Source: Actinomadura nitritigenes (GTDB lineage Bacteria; Actinomycetota; Actinomycetes; Streptosporangiales; Streptosporangiaceae). From it: a stretch of DNA of 64,000 nucleotides. The notes beneath the pieces were generated by a model, which was not told the DNA's origin, did not search any database, and worked only from the letters and a program-made list of their open reading frames with translations. Both the position numbers and the translations under genes were made by a program. The stretch covers positions 1 to 64,000 of the forward strand of contig NZ_JAGEOK010000010.1 in assembly GCF_017573545.1 (NCBI RefSeq), in the 5' to 3' direction. Shown one piece after another: positions 15,736 to 25,900 of this stretch (position 1 is its first letter; every line of letters begins with the position of its first letter).

Positions 15736-16578
15736 ATGGACGCGTGGGAGGCGTTGACGGCCGAATACGCCGGCCTGGAGGCGCGGCTGGCGGACCCACA
15801 CGTCCATCGGGACTTCCGGCGCGCGCGCAGGCTGCGCCGTTGCGTAGCGGCACTGCGGCCGCTCGCCGAGGACGCGCTGCGCCTCCGGGCCCTTCTGGAC
15901 GACCTGCGCGACGCCGGCGATCTCGCCGCCGATCCCGCCTGGCGTGCCGAGGCCGACCGGATCGGCCGGGAGGCCGCGTCCCTGCGGGCGGACCTGGCCG
16001 CCGCCGTCGCCGCCCGCGACCCCTTCGACCCGTACGACGCGATCGTGCTGATCGACGCGGAGGACGGCGGCCACCGCCACGTCCAGGCCGCCGTGACCGC
16101 GTACCAGGAGGATGCGCGCGATCGGGGGTGGCGCGTCGAGCACCTCTACAACGACCCGCCGCCGCACTGGGCGGCGTTGGAGATCACGGCGGGGGAGGAG
16201 GGGCCCGGTCCGTGGTCGGTCCTGAAGGCCGGCAACGGGCCGGTTCGAACGGCCGACGCCCTGGTTGCCGTGCACGTCACCGTCCTGCCCGACGCGGAGC
16301 CCTCACCGGTCGGCCCCGAGGACGTCCGCATCGACCTGTACTGCACCCGCGAGCCTGGCGCGCAGACCATGCTCCGGGTCCTCCACGAACCGACCGGCAT
16401 CGGCGCGTACGGACGCCACCCGGACCCCGCGCGCGCCCAGGCCAACGCCATGCGCGTGGTGTCGGCTCAGCTCGCCGCCATGGAGAGTGCTCCGGAAGGC
16501 CGCTATCAGGCGGTTCCGCAGGCGCCGGGCGGGCACCTGCGCCTGCGGGCGGCGGCGCGCCCGGCCGCGTCGGTGTGA
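15736..16578 (+). CDS. Release-factor-like protein (PCRF domain) with GAQ in place of GGQ
   Basis: The 280-residue product aligns with class I peptide chain release factors. Residues 1-90 resemble the PCRF domain (LTAEYAGLEARLADPHVHRD). Then come AIVLIDAEDGGHRHVQAAV, VAVHVTVLPDAEPSPVGPED and VRIDLYCTREPGAQ, followed by HEPTGIGAYG and AQANAMRVVSAQLAAME. The catalytic GGQ reads G208-A209-Q210. About six residues between it and the H-x-PTGI motif are missing, and the stop-codon-reading loop region is shortened. True RF1/RF2 are about 360 residues. Peptidyl-tRNA hydrolysis is therefore unlikely; ribosome binding is conceivable. The start is ATG 15736. I know no named function. Confidence 0.82.
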   Translation: MDAWEALTAEYAGLEARLADPHVHRDFRRARRLRRCVAALRPLAEDALRLRALLDDLRDAGDLAADPAWRAEADRIGREAASLRADLAAAVAARDPFDPYDAIVLIDAEDGGHRHVQAAVTAYQEDARDRGWRVEHLYNDPPPHWAALEITAGEEGPGPWSVLKAGNGPVRTADALVAVHVTVLPDAEPSPVGPEDVRIDLYCTREPGAQTMLRVLHEPTGIGAYGRHPDPARAQANAMRVVSAQLAAMESAPEGRYQAVPQAPGGHLRLRAAARPAASV

Positions 16579-16768
16579 TCTACGCAACTTTTCCTGCCCG
16601 CCGCACAGGGAAGGTGACTTTCGGGTAAACAACCGTCACCAGCCCGGAAAGGGATATGGTCCGGTCCAAATCCGGGCCGTGGGCGCCCCGCCTCCCTGAC
16701 ATCCCGGTTTGCTGTCATCGGGTCTTTACGTCGAAGTGACACAATGTTCCCGATGACCGTTTCTGGGC

Positions 16769-18235
16769 ATGGTGATGACCGAGAGTTCCTGGAGAGGCGG
16801 GTCGCTGGTGTCGCGCGGTAGTGAGTTCGTTGTGGTGGCCAATCGGCTTCCGGTGGACCGGAGCGTCGGGCCGGACGGGGTTCCGGCGTGGCGGCGCAGC
16901 CCCGGCGGGCTCGTCAGCGCCATCGCCCCGGTGATGCGGCGCAGGAACGGAACGTGGATCGGCTGGACGGGCGCGCCCGGCGAGGAGCTGGAGCCGTTCG
17001 AAGAGGACGGCATGTCGCTCCATCCCATCGCGCAGTCCGCCGAGGAGGTCGCCCTTTACTACGAGGGCTTTTCCAATGCCACGCTGTGGCCGCTGTACCA
17101 CGACGTGATCGCCCCGCCCGTCTACGACCGCGCCATGTGGGACGCCTACGTGCGGGTGAACCGGCGGTTCGCGGAGGCGGCGGCGAAGGTCGCGGCCGAC
17201 GGCGCGATCGTCTGGGTGCAGGACTACCAGCTCCAGCTCGTCCCGGCGATGCTGCGGGCGCTCCGCCCCGACCTGCGCATCGGCTTCTTCCTGCACATCC
17301 CGTTCCCGCCGGTCGAGCTGTTCTGGCAGCTGCCCTGGCGGCGGCAGATCCTCGAGGGCCTGCTCGGCGCGGACCTGGTCGGCTTCCAGCTGCCCGGCGC
17401 GGCGGCGAACTTCGTGCGGCTGTGCCGGCGGCTGCTGGACACCCGCTACTTCAAGCACGACGTGTTCTGGGACGACCGGGTCGTGCGCGCCCGCGCGTTC
17501 CCCATCTCGGTGGACGTCGGCGAGCTGAACGACCTGGTCGCGAGGCCCGAGGTGACCGAGCGCGCGCAGGAGATCCGCAGCGACCTCGGGGACGCGACGG
17601 TGCTGCTCGGCGTCGACCGGCTCGACTACACGAAGGGCATCACCCAGCGGCTCCAGGCGTTCGGGGAGCTGTTCGGAGACGGCCACCTCAAGCCGGGCCA
17701 GGCGGTGCTGGTGCAGATCGCGACGCCGAGCCGGGAGCGCGTGGAGCAGTACCAGCTGCTGCGCGAGGAGATCGAGCAGCAGGTCGGCCGGATCAACGGC
17801 GAATACGGCGAGATCGGATTTCCGGTCGTCCACTATCTGCACAGCTCGTATGACCGCGCCGAGCTGACCGCGCTCTACCTGGCGGCGGACGTGATGGTCG
17901 TCACGCCGCTGCGCGACGGGATGAACCTGGTGGCCAAGGAGTACGTGGCCTGCCGCCGCGACCTGCGCGGCTCGCTGGTGCTCAGCGAGTTCGCCGGCGC
18001 CGCCGCGGAGCTGAAGCGGGGCGCCTTCCAGGTCAACCCCTACGACATCGACGGGCTGAAGGGCACGCTGCTGGCCGCCTTGAACGCCGAGCCCGCCGAG
18101 CAGGCCCGGCGGATGCGGTCGATGCGCCGCCGCGTCATCGAGCACGACGTGGACCGCTGGGCGCAGGACTTCCTCAGCGAGCTGGAGCGCCCGGTCCGGT
18201 CGGTGCCCTCGCCGGTCAGTGCCGCGGAGGGCTGA
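16769..18235 (+). CDS. otsA: Alpha,alpha-trehalose-phosphate synthase (UDP- or GDP-glucose forming)
   Basis: The 488-residue GT20 glycosyltransferase has [67 protein letters not shown] and [16 protein letters not shown]. These cover the donor and glucose-6-phosphate binding residues. It condenses NDP-glucose and glucose 6-phosphate to trehalose 6-phosphate in the cytoplasm. No phosphatase gene (otsB) is adjacent. ATG 16769 is used; GTG 16808 with GGAGAGG upstream is an alternative. Its 3-prime end overlaps the convergent HATPase gene by 20 nt. Confidence 0.95.
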   Translation: MVMTESSWRGGSLVSRGSEFVVVANRLPVDRSVGPDGVPAWRRSPGGLVSAIAPVMRRRNGTWIGWTGAPGEELEPFEEDGMSLHPIAQSAEEVALYYEGFSNATLWPLYHDVIAPPVYDRAMWDAYVRVNRRFAEAAAKVAADGAIVWVQDYQLQLVPAMLRALRPDLRIGFFLHIPFPPVELFWQLPWRRQILEGLLGADLVGFQLPGAAANFVRLCRRLLDTRYFKHDVFWDDRVVRARAFPISVDVGELNDLVARPEVTERAQEIRSDLGDATVLLGVDRLDYTKGITQRLQAFGELFGDGHLKPGQAVLVQIATPSRERVEQYQLLREEIEQQVGRINGEYGEIGFPVVHYLHSSYDRAELTALYLAADVMVVTPLRDGMNLVAKEYVACRRDLRGSLVLSEFAGAAAELKRGAFQVNPYDIDGLKGTLLAALNAEPAEQARRMRSMRRRVIEHDVDRWAQDFLSELERPVRSVPSPVSAAEG

Positions 18236-18827
18236 CCCGCAGGTCGAAGGAGGCCCACACGGCCTTCCCCCCGGTGGACAGCCGGGCCCAGCCCCACGCG
18301 TCGCTGACGCCGCTCACGACGAGCAGGCCCCGGCCGCCTTCGACGAAGCGGTCGGGGTCGCCCGGCAGGGCCTCGGGCGCACGCGCCCCCGGGTCGGTCA
18401 CCGTGACGACGAGCCGTCGCGGGTGCCCCACGAGGACGACCTGGATCGGGCACAGCGGCAGCGGCTGAGGGAGCCCCTCGAGGCCGTGCCGCAGCGCGTT
18501 GGTCACGAGTTCTGAGACGGCGACGACCACGTCCTCGGCACGCTCGCCGAGGCCCCACTCGCGCAGCGTGGCCTGGGTGAACTCGCGCGCCGTGCGGGGT
18601 GCGGTGATCTCCGCGGGCAGCACGCGGCGCGCGGTGCGCGGGGTGCCGGCGTGCGCGGCCGGCCACAGTCCGGCGAGGCCGGACGCGGCCACCGGGGCGC
18701 TCGCGGGAGTGTTCGGTCGCGCGGGCGGCGGCGGAGCGTCCGGCCAGGGCGCGTGCACGGCGTGCCGCGGTCCGCGGCCGCCCCTGGCGGCGTGGGCCGC
18801 GACGTCGTCTGCCTGGTCAACGGTCAT
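18216..18827 (-). CDS. ATP-binding (RsbW-like HATPase) protein
   Basis: The 203-residue protein has a Pro/Ala-rich N-terminal half and a C-terminal HATPase_c domain of the anti-sigma/serine kinase type. [19 protein letters not shown] carries the N-box, and VTVTDPG with [20 protein letters not shown] the G-boxes. Such proteins are common next to DUF397 genes in actinomycetes. ATG 18827 is preferred to the longer frame because GAGG precedes it and the upstream extension reads through the TGCA array region. The partner is unknown. Confidence 0.85.
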   Translation of the reverse strand: MTVDQADDVAAHAARGGRGPRHAVHAPWPDAPPPPARPNTPASAPVAASGLAGLWPAAHAGTPRTARRVLPAEITAPRTAREFTQATLREWGLGERAEDVVVAVSELVTNALRHGLEGLPQPLPLCPIQVVLVGHPRRLVVTVTDPGARAPEALPGDPDRFVEGGRGLLVVSGVSDAWGWARLSTGGKAVWASFDLRVSPPRH

Positions 18828-18893
18828 TTCTCGAACCTCGAAGGCGTGCTGGGTCGGTACCGGCGAGCGTTCGCTATCTTGCTCCCCAAGTCG

Positions 18894-18945
18894 TGCAGAT
18901 GCAAGACCGTCTGCATGAACGAATGCAAGAACGAATGCACGTGCA
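18894..18945. promoter_or_regulatory. Symmetric TGCA ladder (candidate multi-site operator)
   Basis: TGCA occurs at 18894, 18900, 18912, 18924, 18936 and 18942, giving 6-12-12-12-6 bp spacing, symmetric about the centre. Two 11-bp direct repeats GAACGAATGCA (18917-18927 and 18929-18939) lie within. ATGCA-N8-TGCAT at 18899-18916 also occurs at 26967-26984. The array lies between the divergent HATPase and DUF397 genes, so a cooperative DNA-binding protein such as an XRE-DUF5753 regulator is a plausible ligand. Confidence 0.6.
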
Positions 18946-19025
18946 TCTCGTACCATGGTGTGGGGTGGGGCGAGATCGCGGCCTTTCCGTCAGGGGAGGC
19001 TGAGACGCCTGAGGGGGCACAAACG

Positions 19026-19256
19026 ATGAACGGCCACCACCAGATGTCGGACTGGCGCGACGGGCTGGTCTGGCAGAAGAGCCGGCGCAGCAACCCGAGC
19101 GGGAACTGCGTCGAGATGGCCGAACTCCCGAACGGGGAGATCGCCGTGCGCAACTCCCGGGACCCGGAAGGGGCCGTGCTCGTCTACACGCGCGAGGAGG
19201 TGGAGGCGTTCGTGGGCGGGGCCAAGGACGGCGACTTCGACCACATGCTGGTCTGA
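19026..19256 (+). CDS. DUF397 domain protein
   Basis: The 76-residue protein has the DUF397 signature LVWQKSRRSNPSGNCVEMAE, then IAVRNSRDPEGAVLVYTREE and EAFVGGAKDG. DUF397 proteins act as small partners of XRE-DUF5753 regulators. Here the neighbouring gene is a HATPase on the opposite strand and no XRE gene is adjacent. ATG 19026 follows GAGGGGGC. Confidence 0.92.
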   Translation: MNGHHQMSDWRDGLVWQKSRRSNPSGNCVEMAELPNGEIAVRNSRDPEGAVLVYTREEVEAFVGGAKDGDFDHMLV

Positions 19257-19313
19257 CCGTCCAATAAACCGAACGGGATTCCATTCGCCCGTCCGGGCCG
19301 GTAGCGTGCGGCC

Positions 19314-20849
19314 ATGCACCTGGGGCACGTAGCGGCACAGACGCCCGACAAGCCCGCCGTCATCATGGCGGGCTCCGGCCGGGTCGTCACCTTCCGGGAA
19401 CTGAACGACGAGTCCAACCGGCTCGCGCAACTGCTCCACGCGGAGGGGCTCCGGCCGGGGGACCACATCGCCTTCATGCTGGAGAACCACCCGCTCTACC
19501 TGGCCGTCGCCTGGGCCGCCCAGCGGTCCGGGCTCTACTACACCGCCATCAGCTCCCGGCTCCAGCCCGAGGAGCTCGCCTACATCGTGGGCAACTGCGA
19601 AGCCAAGGCCTTCATCACCAGCGCGTCGATGGAGGCCGCCGCGCAGGATCCGCCGGACGTGCCGCTGCGCCTCATGCTCGGCGGCACGGCACCGGGCTAC
19701 GACTCCTACGAGGACCGCGTCGCCGCGCACCCCGCCGAGCCGATCGAGCACGAGTGCGAGGGGCAGGACATGCTCTACTCCTCGGGCACGACCGGGCGCC
19801 CCAAGGGCGTCAAACCGCCGCTCACCCAGGCCCCCATGGGCACCGCCGGCCCGCTCTACATGCTCATCACCGGGCTGTTCGGGGCCGGCGAGGACTCGGT
19901 CTACCTGTCCCCGGCGCCGCTGTACCACGCCGCGCCGCTGCGCTACTCGCTGATCTTCCAGCGGTGCGGCGCCACCGTCGTGGTGATGGAGAAGTTCGAC
20001 GCCGAGCAGGCCCTCGCCGCCATCGAGAGGTACCGCGTCACGCACAGCCAGTGGGTGCCGACCATGTTCATCCGGATGCTGAAGCTCCCGGACGAGATCC
20101 GCTCCAAGTACGACCTGTCGAGCCTGGCCTGCGCCGTGCACGCCGCCGCGCCCTGCCCCGTCCCGGTCAAGGAGCGGATGATCGACTGGTGGGGCCCGAT
20201 CCTGCACGAGTACTACGCGGGCACCGAGGGCAACTGCTTCGTCTACACCAACTCCGAGGACTGGCTGGCGCACAAGGGCACCGTCGGACGCCCCATCCTC
20301 GGCGAGGTCCACGTCCTGGCCGAGGACGGCGCCGAGCAGCCGCCCGGCACCCCCGGCACGCTCTACTTCGGCGGCGGCCCGCAGTTCGAGTACCACGGCG
20401 ACGAGGCCAAGACCGCCGCGTCCCGCGACCCCTGGGGCCACGGCTGGACGACCCTCGGCGACATCGGCCAGGTCGACGAGGACGGCTTCCTCTACCTCAC
20501 CGACCGCCGCTCCTACATGATCATCAGCGGTGGCGTGAACATCTACCCGCAGGAGGCCGAGAACCTCCTCGCGGTGCACCCCAAGGTCGCCGACGTCGCG
20601 GTCTTCGGCGTGCCCGACACGGAGATGGGCGAGGCCGTCAAGGCCGTCGTCCAGCCGTCGTCCATGGCCGGCGCGGGCCCGGAGCTGGAGGCCGAGCTGA
20701 TCGCCTACTGCCGCGACCACCTCGCCCACTACAAGTGCCCGCGCTCCGTCGACTTCAGGGCCGAGCTCCCGCGCCACCCCACCGGCAAGCTCTACAAGCG
20801 CCTGCTCCGGGACGAGTACTGGAAGGACCAGAGCGCCACGACCGCCTGA
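19314..20849 (+). CDS. Acyl-CoA synthetase (AMP-binding, FadD-like)
   Basis: The 511-residue adenylating enzyme has the P-loop YSSGTTGRPKGVKPP, the A5 motif EYYAGTEGNCF, the A7/A8 motifs YLTDRRSYMIISGGVNIYPQ and the C-terminal catalytic Lys in PTGKLYKRLL. It activates a carboxylic acid through an acyl-AMP to acyl-CoA. It resembles the synthetase at 47073-48620 (shared DWWGP and TEY-type blocks). The chain-length preference is not predictable. Confidence 0.93.
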   Translation: MHLGHVAAQTPDKPAVIMAGSGRVVTFRELNDESNRLAQLLHAEGLRPGDHIAFMLENHPLYLAVAWAAQRSGLYYTAISSRLQPEELAYIVGNCEAKAFITSASMEAAAQDPPDVPLRLMLGGTAPGYDSYEDRVAAHPAEPIEHECEGQDMLYSSGTTGRPKGVKPPLTQAPMGTAGPLYMLITGLFGAGEDSVYLSPAPLYHAAPLRYSLIFQRCGATVVVMEKFDAEQALAAIERYRVTHSQWVPTMFIRMLKLPDEIRSKYDLSSLACAVHAAAPCPVPVKERMIDWWGPILHEYYAGTEGNCFVYTNSEDWLAHKGTVGRPILGEVHVLAEDGAEQPPGTPGTLYFGGGPQFEYHGDEAKTAASRDPWGHGWTTLGDIGQVDEDGFLYLTDRRSYMIISGGVNIYPQEAENLLAVHPKVADVAVFGVPDTEMGEAVKAVVQPSSMAGAGPELEAELIAYCRDHLAHYKCPRSVDFRAELPRHPTGKLYKRLLRDEYWKDQSATTA

Positions 20850-20902
20850 CCGCGGCGTTGGAACCGTCCATGGACGGCGCTGAGAGGCCCGCGAACGGCG
20901 AA

Positions 20903-20939
20903 AGCCCCGGTCCGGGAACCAGGTTCCCGGACCGGGGCT
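20903..20939. terminator. Near-perfect long hairpin terminator
   Basis: AGCCCCGGTCCGGGAACC at 20903-20920 is exactly complementary to 20922-20939 with one central base. Sterically this gives a stem of about 16 bp. It lies between the convergent acyl-CoA synthetase and MFS genes and can serve both. Confidence 0.85.
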
Positions 20940-20959
20940 CAGCGGACGCCAGAGGCGTC

Positions 20960-22507
20960 CTAGTGCATCGCGATCGGCACTTCGGTCTTCTCCGCGGCGA
21001 GGGTGTCCGGCCGCTTGCGCGGCAGGAGCAGCGCCGGGATGAAGGCCAGCGCCAGCAGCGCCACCGCGTACCAGTAGGTGTGCTGGAACGCGTCCGCCAT
21101 CGGCCCGGCGATCTTGTCCATGACCGCCTTGGGGACCGGGGCGTGGGAGTTCGCGTTGCCGCCCCCGCCGAACGGCTTGAGGTTGGACGCGAGCTTGTTG
21201 GCCAGCAGCACCGAGATCAGCGCGGTGCCGAGGGAGGTCGACACCTGCTGGATGATGTTCAGCATCGTGCTGGCCCGCGGCACCTCGTCGTGCTCGAGGG
21301 TCTGGATCGCGGCCGCCATGGTCGGCATCATCGTCATGCCCATGCCGAGGCCCATCACGAACAGCACCGCGCCGAGCGCCCAGAAGGACGTGTCGGCCTC
21401 CAGGATCGCGGCGAAGCCCGCCACCGACAGCACCACCACGACCAGGCCGACGAGGACGACCCGGCCGGGGCCGATCCGGTCGGTCAGCTTGCCGCCGATC
21501 GGCATGGTGACCATCGCGCCGAGGCCCTGCGGGGCCAGCAGCAGGCCGGAGTGCAGGGCGCCCTGCCCGCGCACCGTCTGGTAGTACAGCGGGAGCAGCA
21601 GCATCGCGCCCATGAACGCCGCCATGAACAGCACCATCGTGCCGGACGCGGCGACCACCGAGCGGCGCTTGAGCAGCCGCAGGTCGATCAGCGGGCTCTT
21701 GGCGTTCAGCGCCCGGAACACGAACGCGATCACCAGGACGGCGCCGACCACCGTCGGGATCAGCCCCTCCGGCTTGGTGAAGTCCTTCTGCTCGGCGCCC
21801 TTGGCCAGGCCGTAGATCAGCGCGGCGAGGCCGGGCGACAGCAGGATCAGCCCCGGGATGTCGAGGCGCTCGGCCCGCTGCGGCTCGTCCTTCTTCAGGA
21901 TCCGCGCGGACATGAACAGCGCCACGATGCCGATCGGCAGGTTGATGAAGAAGATCCACCGCCACGACACGTCGTCGACCAGCCAGCCGCCGAGGATCGG
22001 GCCGAGGATCGGGCCGAGCAGCATCGGGATGCCGACCACGCTCATCACCTGGCCGACCCGCTTGGGGCCGGCGGCCTGCGTCAGGATCGTCATGCCGGCG
22101 GGCATGATCATGCCGCCGCCGAGGCCCTGCAGGATGCGGAAGACGATCAGCGAGCTCGCCGACCAGGCCAGCCCGGCCAGCATCGAACCGATCACGAACA
22201 GCGCGATCGAGATCATGTAGAGGCGCTTGGTGCCGAACCGCGCCGCGGCCCACCCGGTGATCGGGATCACCGTGGCCAGCGCGAGGGTGTATCCGGTCGC
22301 GACCCACTGGATGGTCGCCAGCGGGGCGTCGAACTCCTTGGTCAGGTCATTGATCGCGACGTTGACGACCGTGACGTCGAGGATGGACATGATCGCGCCG
22401 AGGACGACGCACATGGCCACCGCCAGCACGCCGCGGTCCAGCCCGCCTCCGGGAGGCGTGTCCTCCAGCGGGCCGTCCGCCGTCTGCGAAGACGCGGGAG
22501 CGGTCAA
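20960..22507 (-). CDS. MFS drug transporter, DHA2 (EmrB/QacA, 14-TM) family
   Basis: The 515-residue protein starts its first helix with SILDVTVVNVAINDLTKEF, the classical DHA2 motif D1. It also carries RFGTKRLYMIS (motif A), FRILQGLGGGMIMPAG (motif B/C region) and GPILGPILGGWLVDD (motif C, antiporter signature). It should export cationic or amphipathic compounds in exchange for protons. TTG 22507 with GGAAG upstream is the best start I see; a GTG inside helix 1 is the alternative. No dedicated regulator is adjacent. Confidence 0.93.
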   Translation of the reverse strand: MTAPASSQTADGPLEDTPPGGGLDRGVLAVAMCVVLGAIMSILDVTVVNVAINDLTKEFDAPLATIQWVATGYTLALATVIPITGWAAARFGTKRLYMISIALFVIGSMLAGLAWSASSLIVFRILQGLGGGMIMPAGMTILTQAAGPKRVGQVMSVVGIPMLLGPILGPILGGWLVDDVSWRWIFFINLPIGIVALFMSARILKKDEPQRAERLDIPGLILLSPGLAALIYGLAKGAEQKDFTKPEGLIPTVVGAVLVIAFVFRALNAKSPLIDLRLLKRRSVVAASGTMVLFMAAFMGAMLLLPLYYQTVRGQGALHSGLLLAPQGLGAMVTMPIGGKLTDRIGPGRVVLVGLVVVVLSVAGFAAILEADTSFWALGAVLFVMGLGMGMTMMPTMAAAIQTLEHDEVPRASTMLNIIQQVSTSLGTALISVLLANKLASNLKPFGGGGNANSHAPVPKAVMDKIAGPMADAFQHTYWYAVALLALAFIPALLLPRKRPDTLAAEKTEVPIAMH

Positions 22508-22935
22508 CTCTCTTCCAATCGTCAGGGCCCGTGCACGCGGGCACGCAAGGACCGTGGGAACGTTCTCGGGGATACCGCAGCAAAATACTGCAGAGACTGA
22601 CACTTTCGCGAACGAGTAAACTTCGCGGCCTTCGGGACTATTCCAGAGGGGTCCGACAGTCTGACCGGGGTCTGTGCTGCTCCCCGGCGTCCAGCGTCCG
22701 ACCTCGACCGCGCTCGAGGTCAACACAGTGTGACGCATCCGACATCGAGGTCTCCCCCTCCCTGCAGAGCGTTCCGAAGCGGACGCACAGGCAGACCGGC
22801 GCCCAGCGAAGAACTCATCGCCCGTCTCCCGAAATTTCACGACAACTTTGCGTAACCACCCACCCCGCCCCGCTGGCCCCGCCGGCCCCGCCCGGCGCCC
22901 ACTCGCACACCGGCGACGCCGGCTCCGACCCTCGA
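22508..22935. other. Intergenic region upstream of the MFS gene
   Basis: The 428 bp between the MFS gene and the NACHT gene stop hold no convincing gene. Part of it is less GC-rich than the flanks (about 22570-22650) and probably contains the MFS promoter. I see no clear operator or terminator. Confidence 0.5.
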
Positions 22936-25900
22936 TCAGCGCGCTGAGGAGACCTTCAACCGCCGTCCAAGCGCTTCGGCTCCCCGTACCTCCTGCCCTG
23001 CGCGGATGTAAACGGTGAGCTTCCGGTTGCCCGCCAGCGGCGCCAGATCCAGGCCCGGCGCGGCACCTGCCACATCGAGCATGTGAAGCCGCGGTAGGGA
23101 CGCCAGCGCGCTGACGTCCGAGACCTCCCGGCAGTCCCTCAGGTACAGCCTGGAGAGCCTGTCCAGTCTTGACAGCGGTGTGAGGTCGGCCACCGGCGAG
23201 TGCGCCAGGTAGAGGAACTCCAGGTCCTCCAGCTCGGCGCACACGGAGATGTCCGCGGCGGCCTCGCAGTGGCTCAACCGCAGGTCCGTCAGGGGGAGGC
23301 GGCCCAACGGGCTCAGATCGTCCACCCAGGGGCACTCTTCGATGATCAGCCAGTCCACCTTCGGTGCGGCCTCGGCGACCTCGGCCGGCCCGCAGTCGAG
23401 CCGTGTCCGGCTGAGACCGAGCCGCCGGACCTCTCGGAGCGGTGGCAGGGAACCCAGCTCCGTCAGGTTCCTGCCGTCCTGTACGGAGAGCGAATGGAGC
23501 CCGCCATGGCGTACGAGCGGGGTGAAGTCCTCGATCTCGTCACAGGCGGTCAGCCATACGCCGGACAGTTCGGGCAGAGAGTCGAGGAACCTCAGGCTCG
23601 TCATGCCCGGTGCCCGGAGGGTCAGTTCGCGCAGCTTCGGCAGGGCTGGGAGAAGACCCGGGTCGATAACGGCGGGTTCCTCGGCCATCAGGGTGAGCCG
23701 TTCCAGAGACCCGGCGTGGTGCGCCAGGAAGCCAAGATCGGTCGGCCGGTCCGTGCTGACGTACAGCCTCGACAGTGGCGGAACCGACGCGAGGGCCGCC
23801 ATCTGCCCATCGGAATGGGACACCGACAGTTCGGCACCATCTGGAAGCGAGGCGAGCACCCGCTCGGCGTACTCCCCAGGGTCGAAGTACTGCCAGGCAT
23901 CGCTGAGCGCCTCCCAGACCTTCGGTCGCCGGTCGGCGCCGTAGCGGGCGAGGACGTCCAGGCTCTCCGGGCCGTTGATCAAAGCGGCCGCGCGGACCGT
24001 CGCCTGCGCCGCCCCGGCGGGCATTCCGTCGAGGCGTTCGGGCAGCCGGCTGAGGACGGGTTCGCCGGCCGTGGCGAGGGAGCGGGCGGAGGCTTCGTCT
24101 CGGGGCGGGATCAGGTCGTCCAGGCAGCGGTCGAGGTCTTCGCGCAGGTCGTCGGGGACGGACGGGAGCGTCTCCAGGCAGGCAACGGCCACCAGCTTCA
24201 AGGCACGCGAACGCCGCTTCTCAGTGTGCGCGCGGGCGAGGATGCCGGTGAGCAGTTCGCGGCGCAGCGGCTCGTTGGCGTGACCGGCGGCCATGATGAC
24301 GGTCTCGCGCCAGGTGTCGCGGTGGGCGTTCCGGACGAGCAGGTCCATGTCGCCGAGGTCGGCGGCCTGCTTGGCGGCGAGGTACTCCTGGACGGTCCGG
24401 TGGACGAAGTCGATGCGTCCGGGCACCGGTTCGCGCAGGACGCCGCTGCGCTGGAGGAGCTCGTCCAGAACCTTTTCCGCCGGGGCGCGGACCTGCGGCA
24501 TGGAGGAGAGGCGGTCGGCTATGAGGCGCTCCACCATCGTCTTGGGCAGTTCGACGCGGGCGCTGGTGGACAGCTGCCAGGCGATGTCCTGGAGGATCCG
24601 GACCTTCTGGTCGCGTTCGAGGGCGCTGGGGATGCCTCGTTTGGTGTCCCGCGTCTCCAGCAGCATGTCGAGTGCGGCCGTGTAGAGGCCCATGCGGTTG
24701 CGGGGGAGCGCCTCGCGGTCGAGGTTGAGGGCGCACAGCATCGCGGCGAGCAACGGGCTGGACGCGAGAGTCCGCAGGTGGGGGGCGGCCTCGAACCGTG
24801 CGAGCAACCTCGCCTCGTAAGCGGGAAGCCGCTCGGGCGCGCACGGGATGTCGGGGCAGTCGCGGACGGCGTTGTGCCAGTGCTGGACGAGCGTCCGCAC
24901 GTCCGCCGGAGCGAGCTGTTCGAGGAAGGCGGTGGCGAAGCCCTCGGCGCGCAACCAGTCGGAACCGGCGGCGGCCGGACGCGAGGTCACGATGACCCGG
25001 ATACCGCGGAACCCGTCGACGATCCGCTTCAGCCATTGCCGGACGGCCTGCCGCTGGCCGGTCGCCACCTCGTCGACACCGTCCACGAGGAGCAGCGCCC
25101 GCCCTGACAACAGCCTCCGGTGCACCCAGCCGCGCGGCATGATCCCCGCCAGGTTCCCCGCGACGTCATCCAGGAACTCCTCGGGACGCGGCATTGCGCC
25201 GCCCGCATGGCTGCGCAGCTTGATGAGGAACGGGACCGAGCCGTTCCATTCGTCGAGCGGCCCGGTGAAGGAGCCGCGCGCCGCCGTGATCGCGAGCCAG
25301 CGCAGCAGGGTGCTCTTCCCGCCGCCCGCCTCACCGCGCAGCAGCATCAGCCGGTGGTCGCCCAGCGCGGCCTCGACCCGGACGGCGCCCGTCCGCACCT
25401 GGTCGCGCCACTCGCTGAGCGGAACGGCCTGCGGCGCCCGATGCGGGCCTCCCGGGCTCTCGTCGGAGACGTTCAGGCTGATGTAGGCGACGCTCAGCGT
25501 CGTCTGGGGGCGCGCGAACCGCTCGAACCGGACGCCGAACAGTTCCAACGTGTCGAGGGATTCGCTGATGGACGCGAGGTAGCGGCGGGTGAACTCCTCG
25601 TCGTCCGCCTCGCCCTCAGGGGCGGTGAGGGTTCGCGCCGGGAGCCGGGCGAGGACGGCCCCGACCTGGTCGGCGAGGCCGCTGAGCCGTCCGAGCGTCT
25701 CGGCGGACGCGCGCGGCCCGAACTCCGGCAGGTGAACGACGATGCGCGCGAGGCAGTCGCAGCACTCGTCGAGCATTACTTCGTAAAGGTGCGCGCCCGC
25801 TTCGCCCAGCTCGAACTCCGCCCGACGGGCCGGCAGCCGCGACCGGAGTCCGCGCGCGAGCTTCACGGGGTCGGCGTCCGCCGCGAAGAAGGCGTCATCG

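Noticed and set aside
18915..19025. Upstream in-frame ATG extending the DUF397 protein from 18915
   Set aside because: The extension would be encoded by the TGCA ladder and has no DUF397 similarity; ATG 19026 has a strong ribosome binding site.
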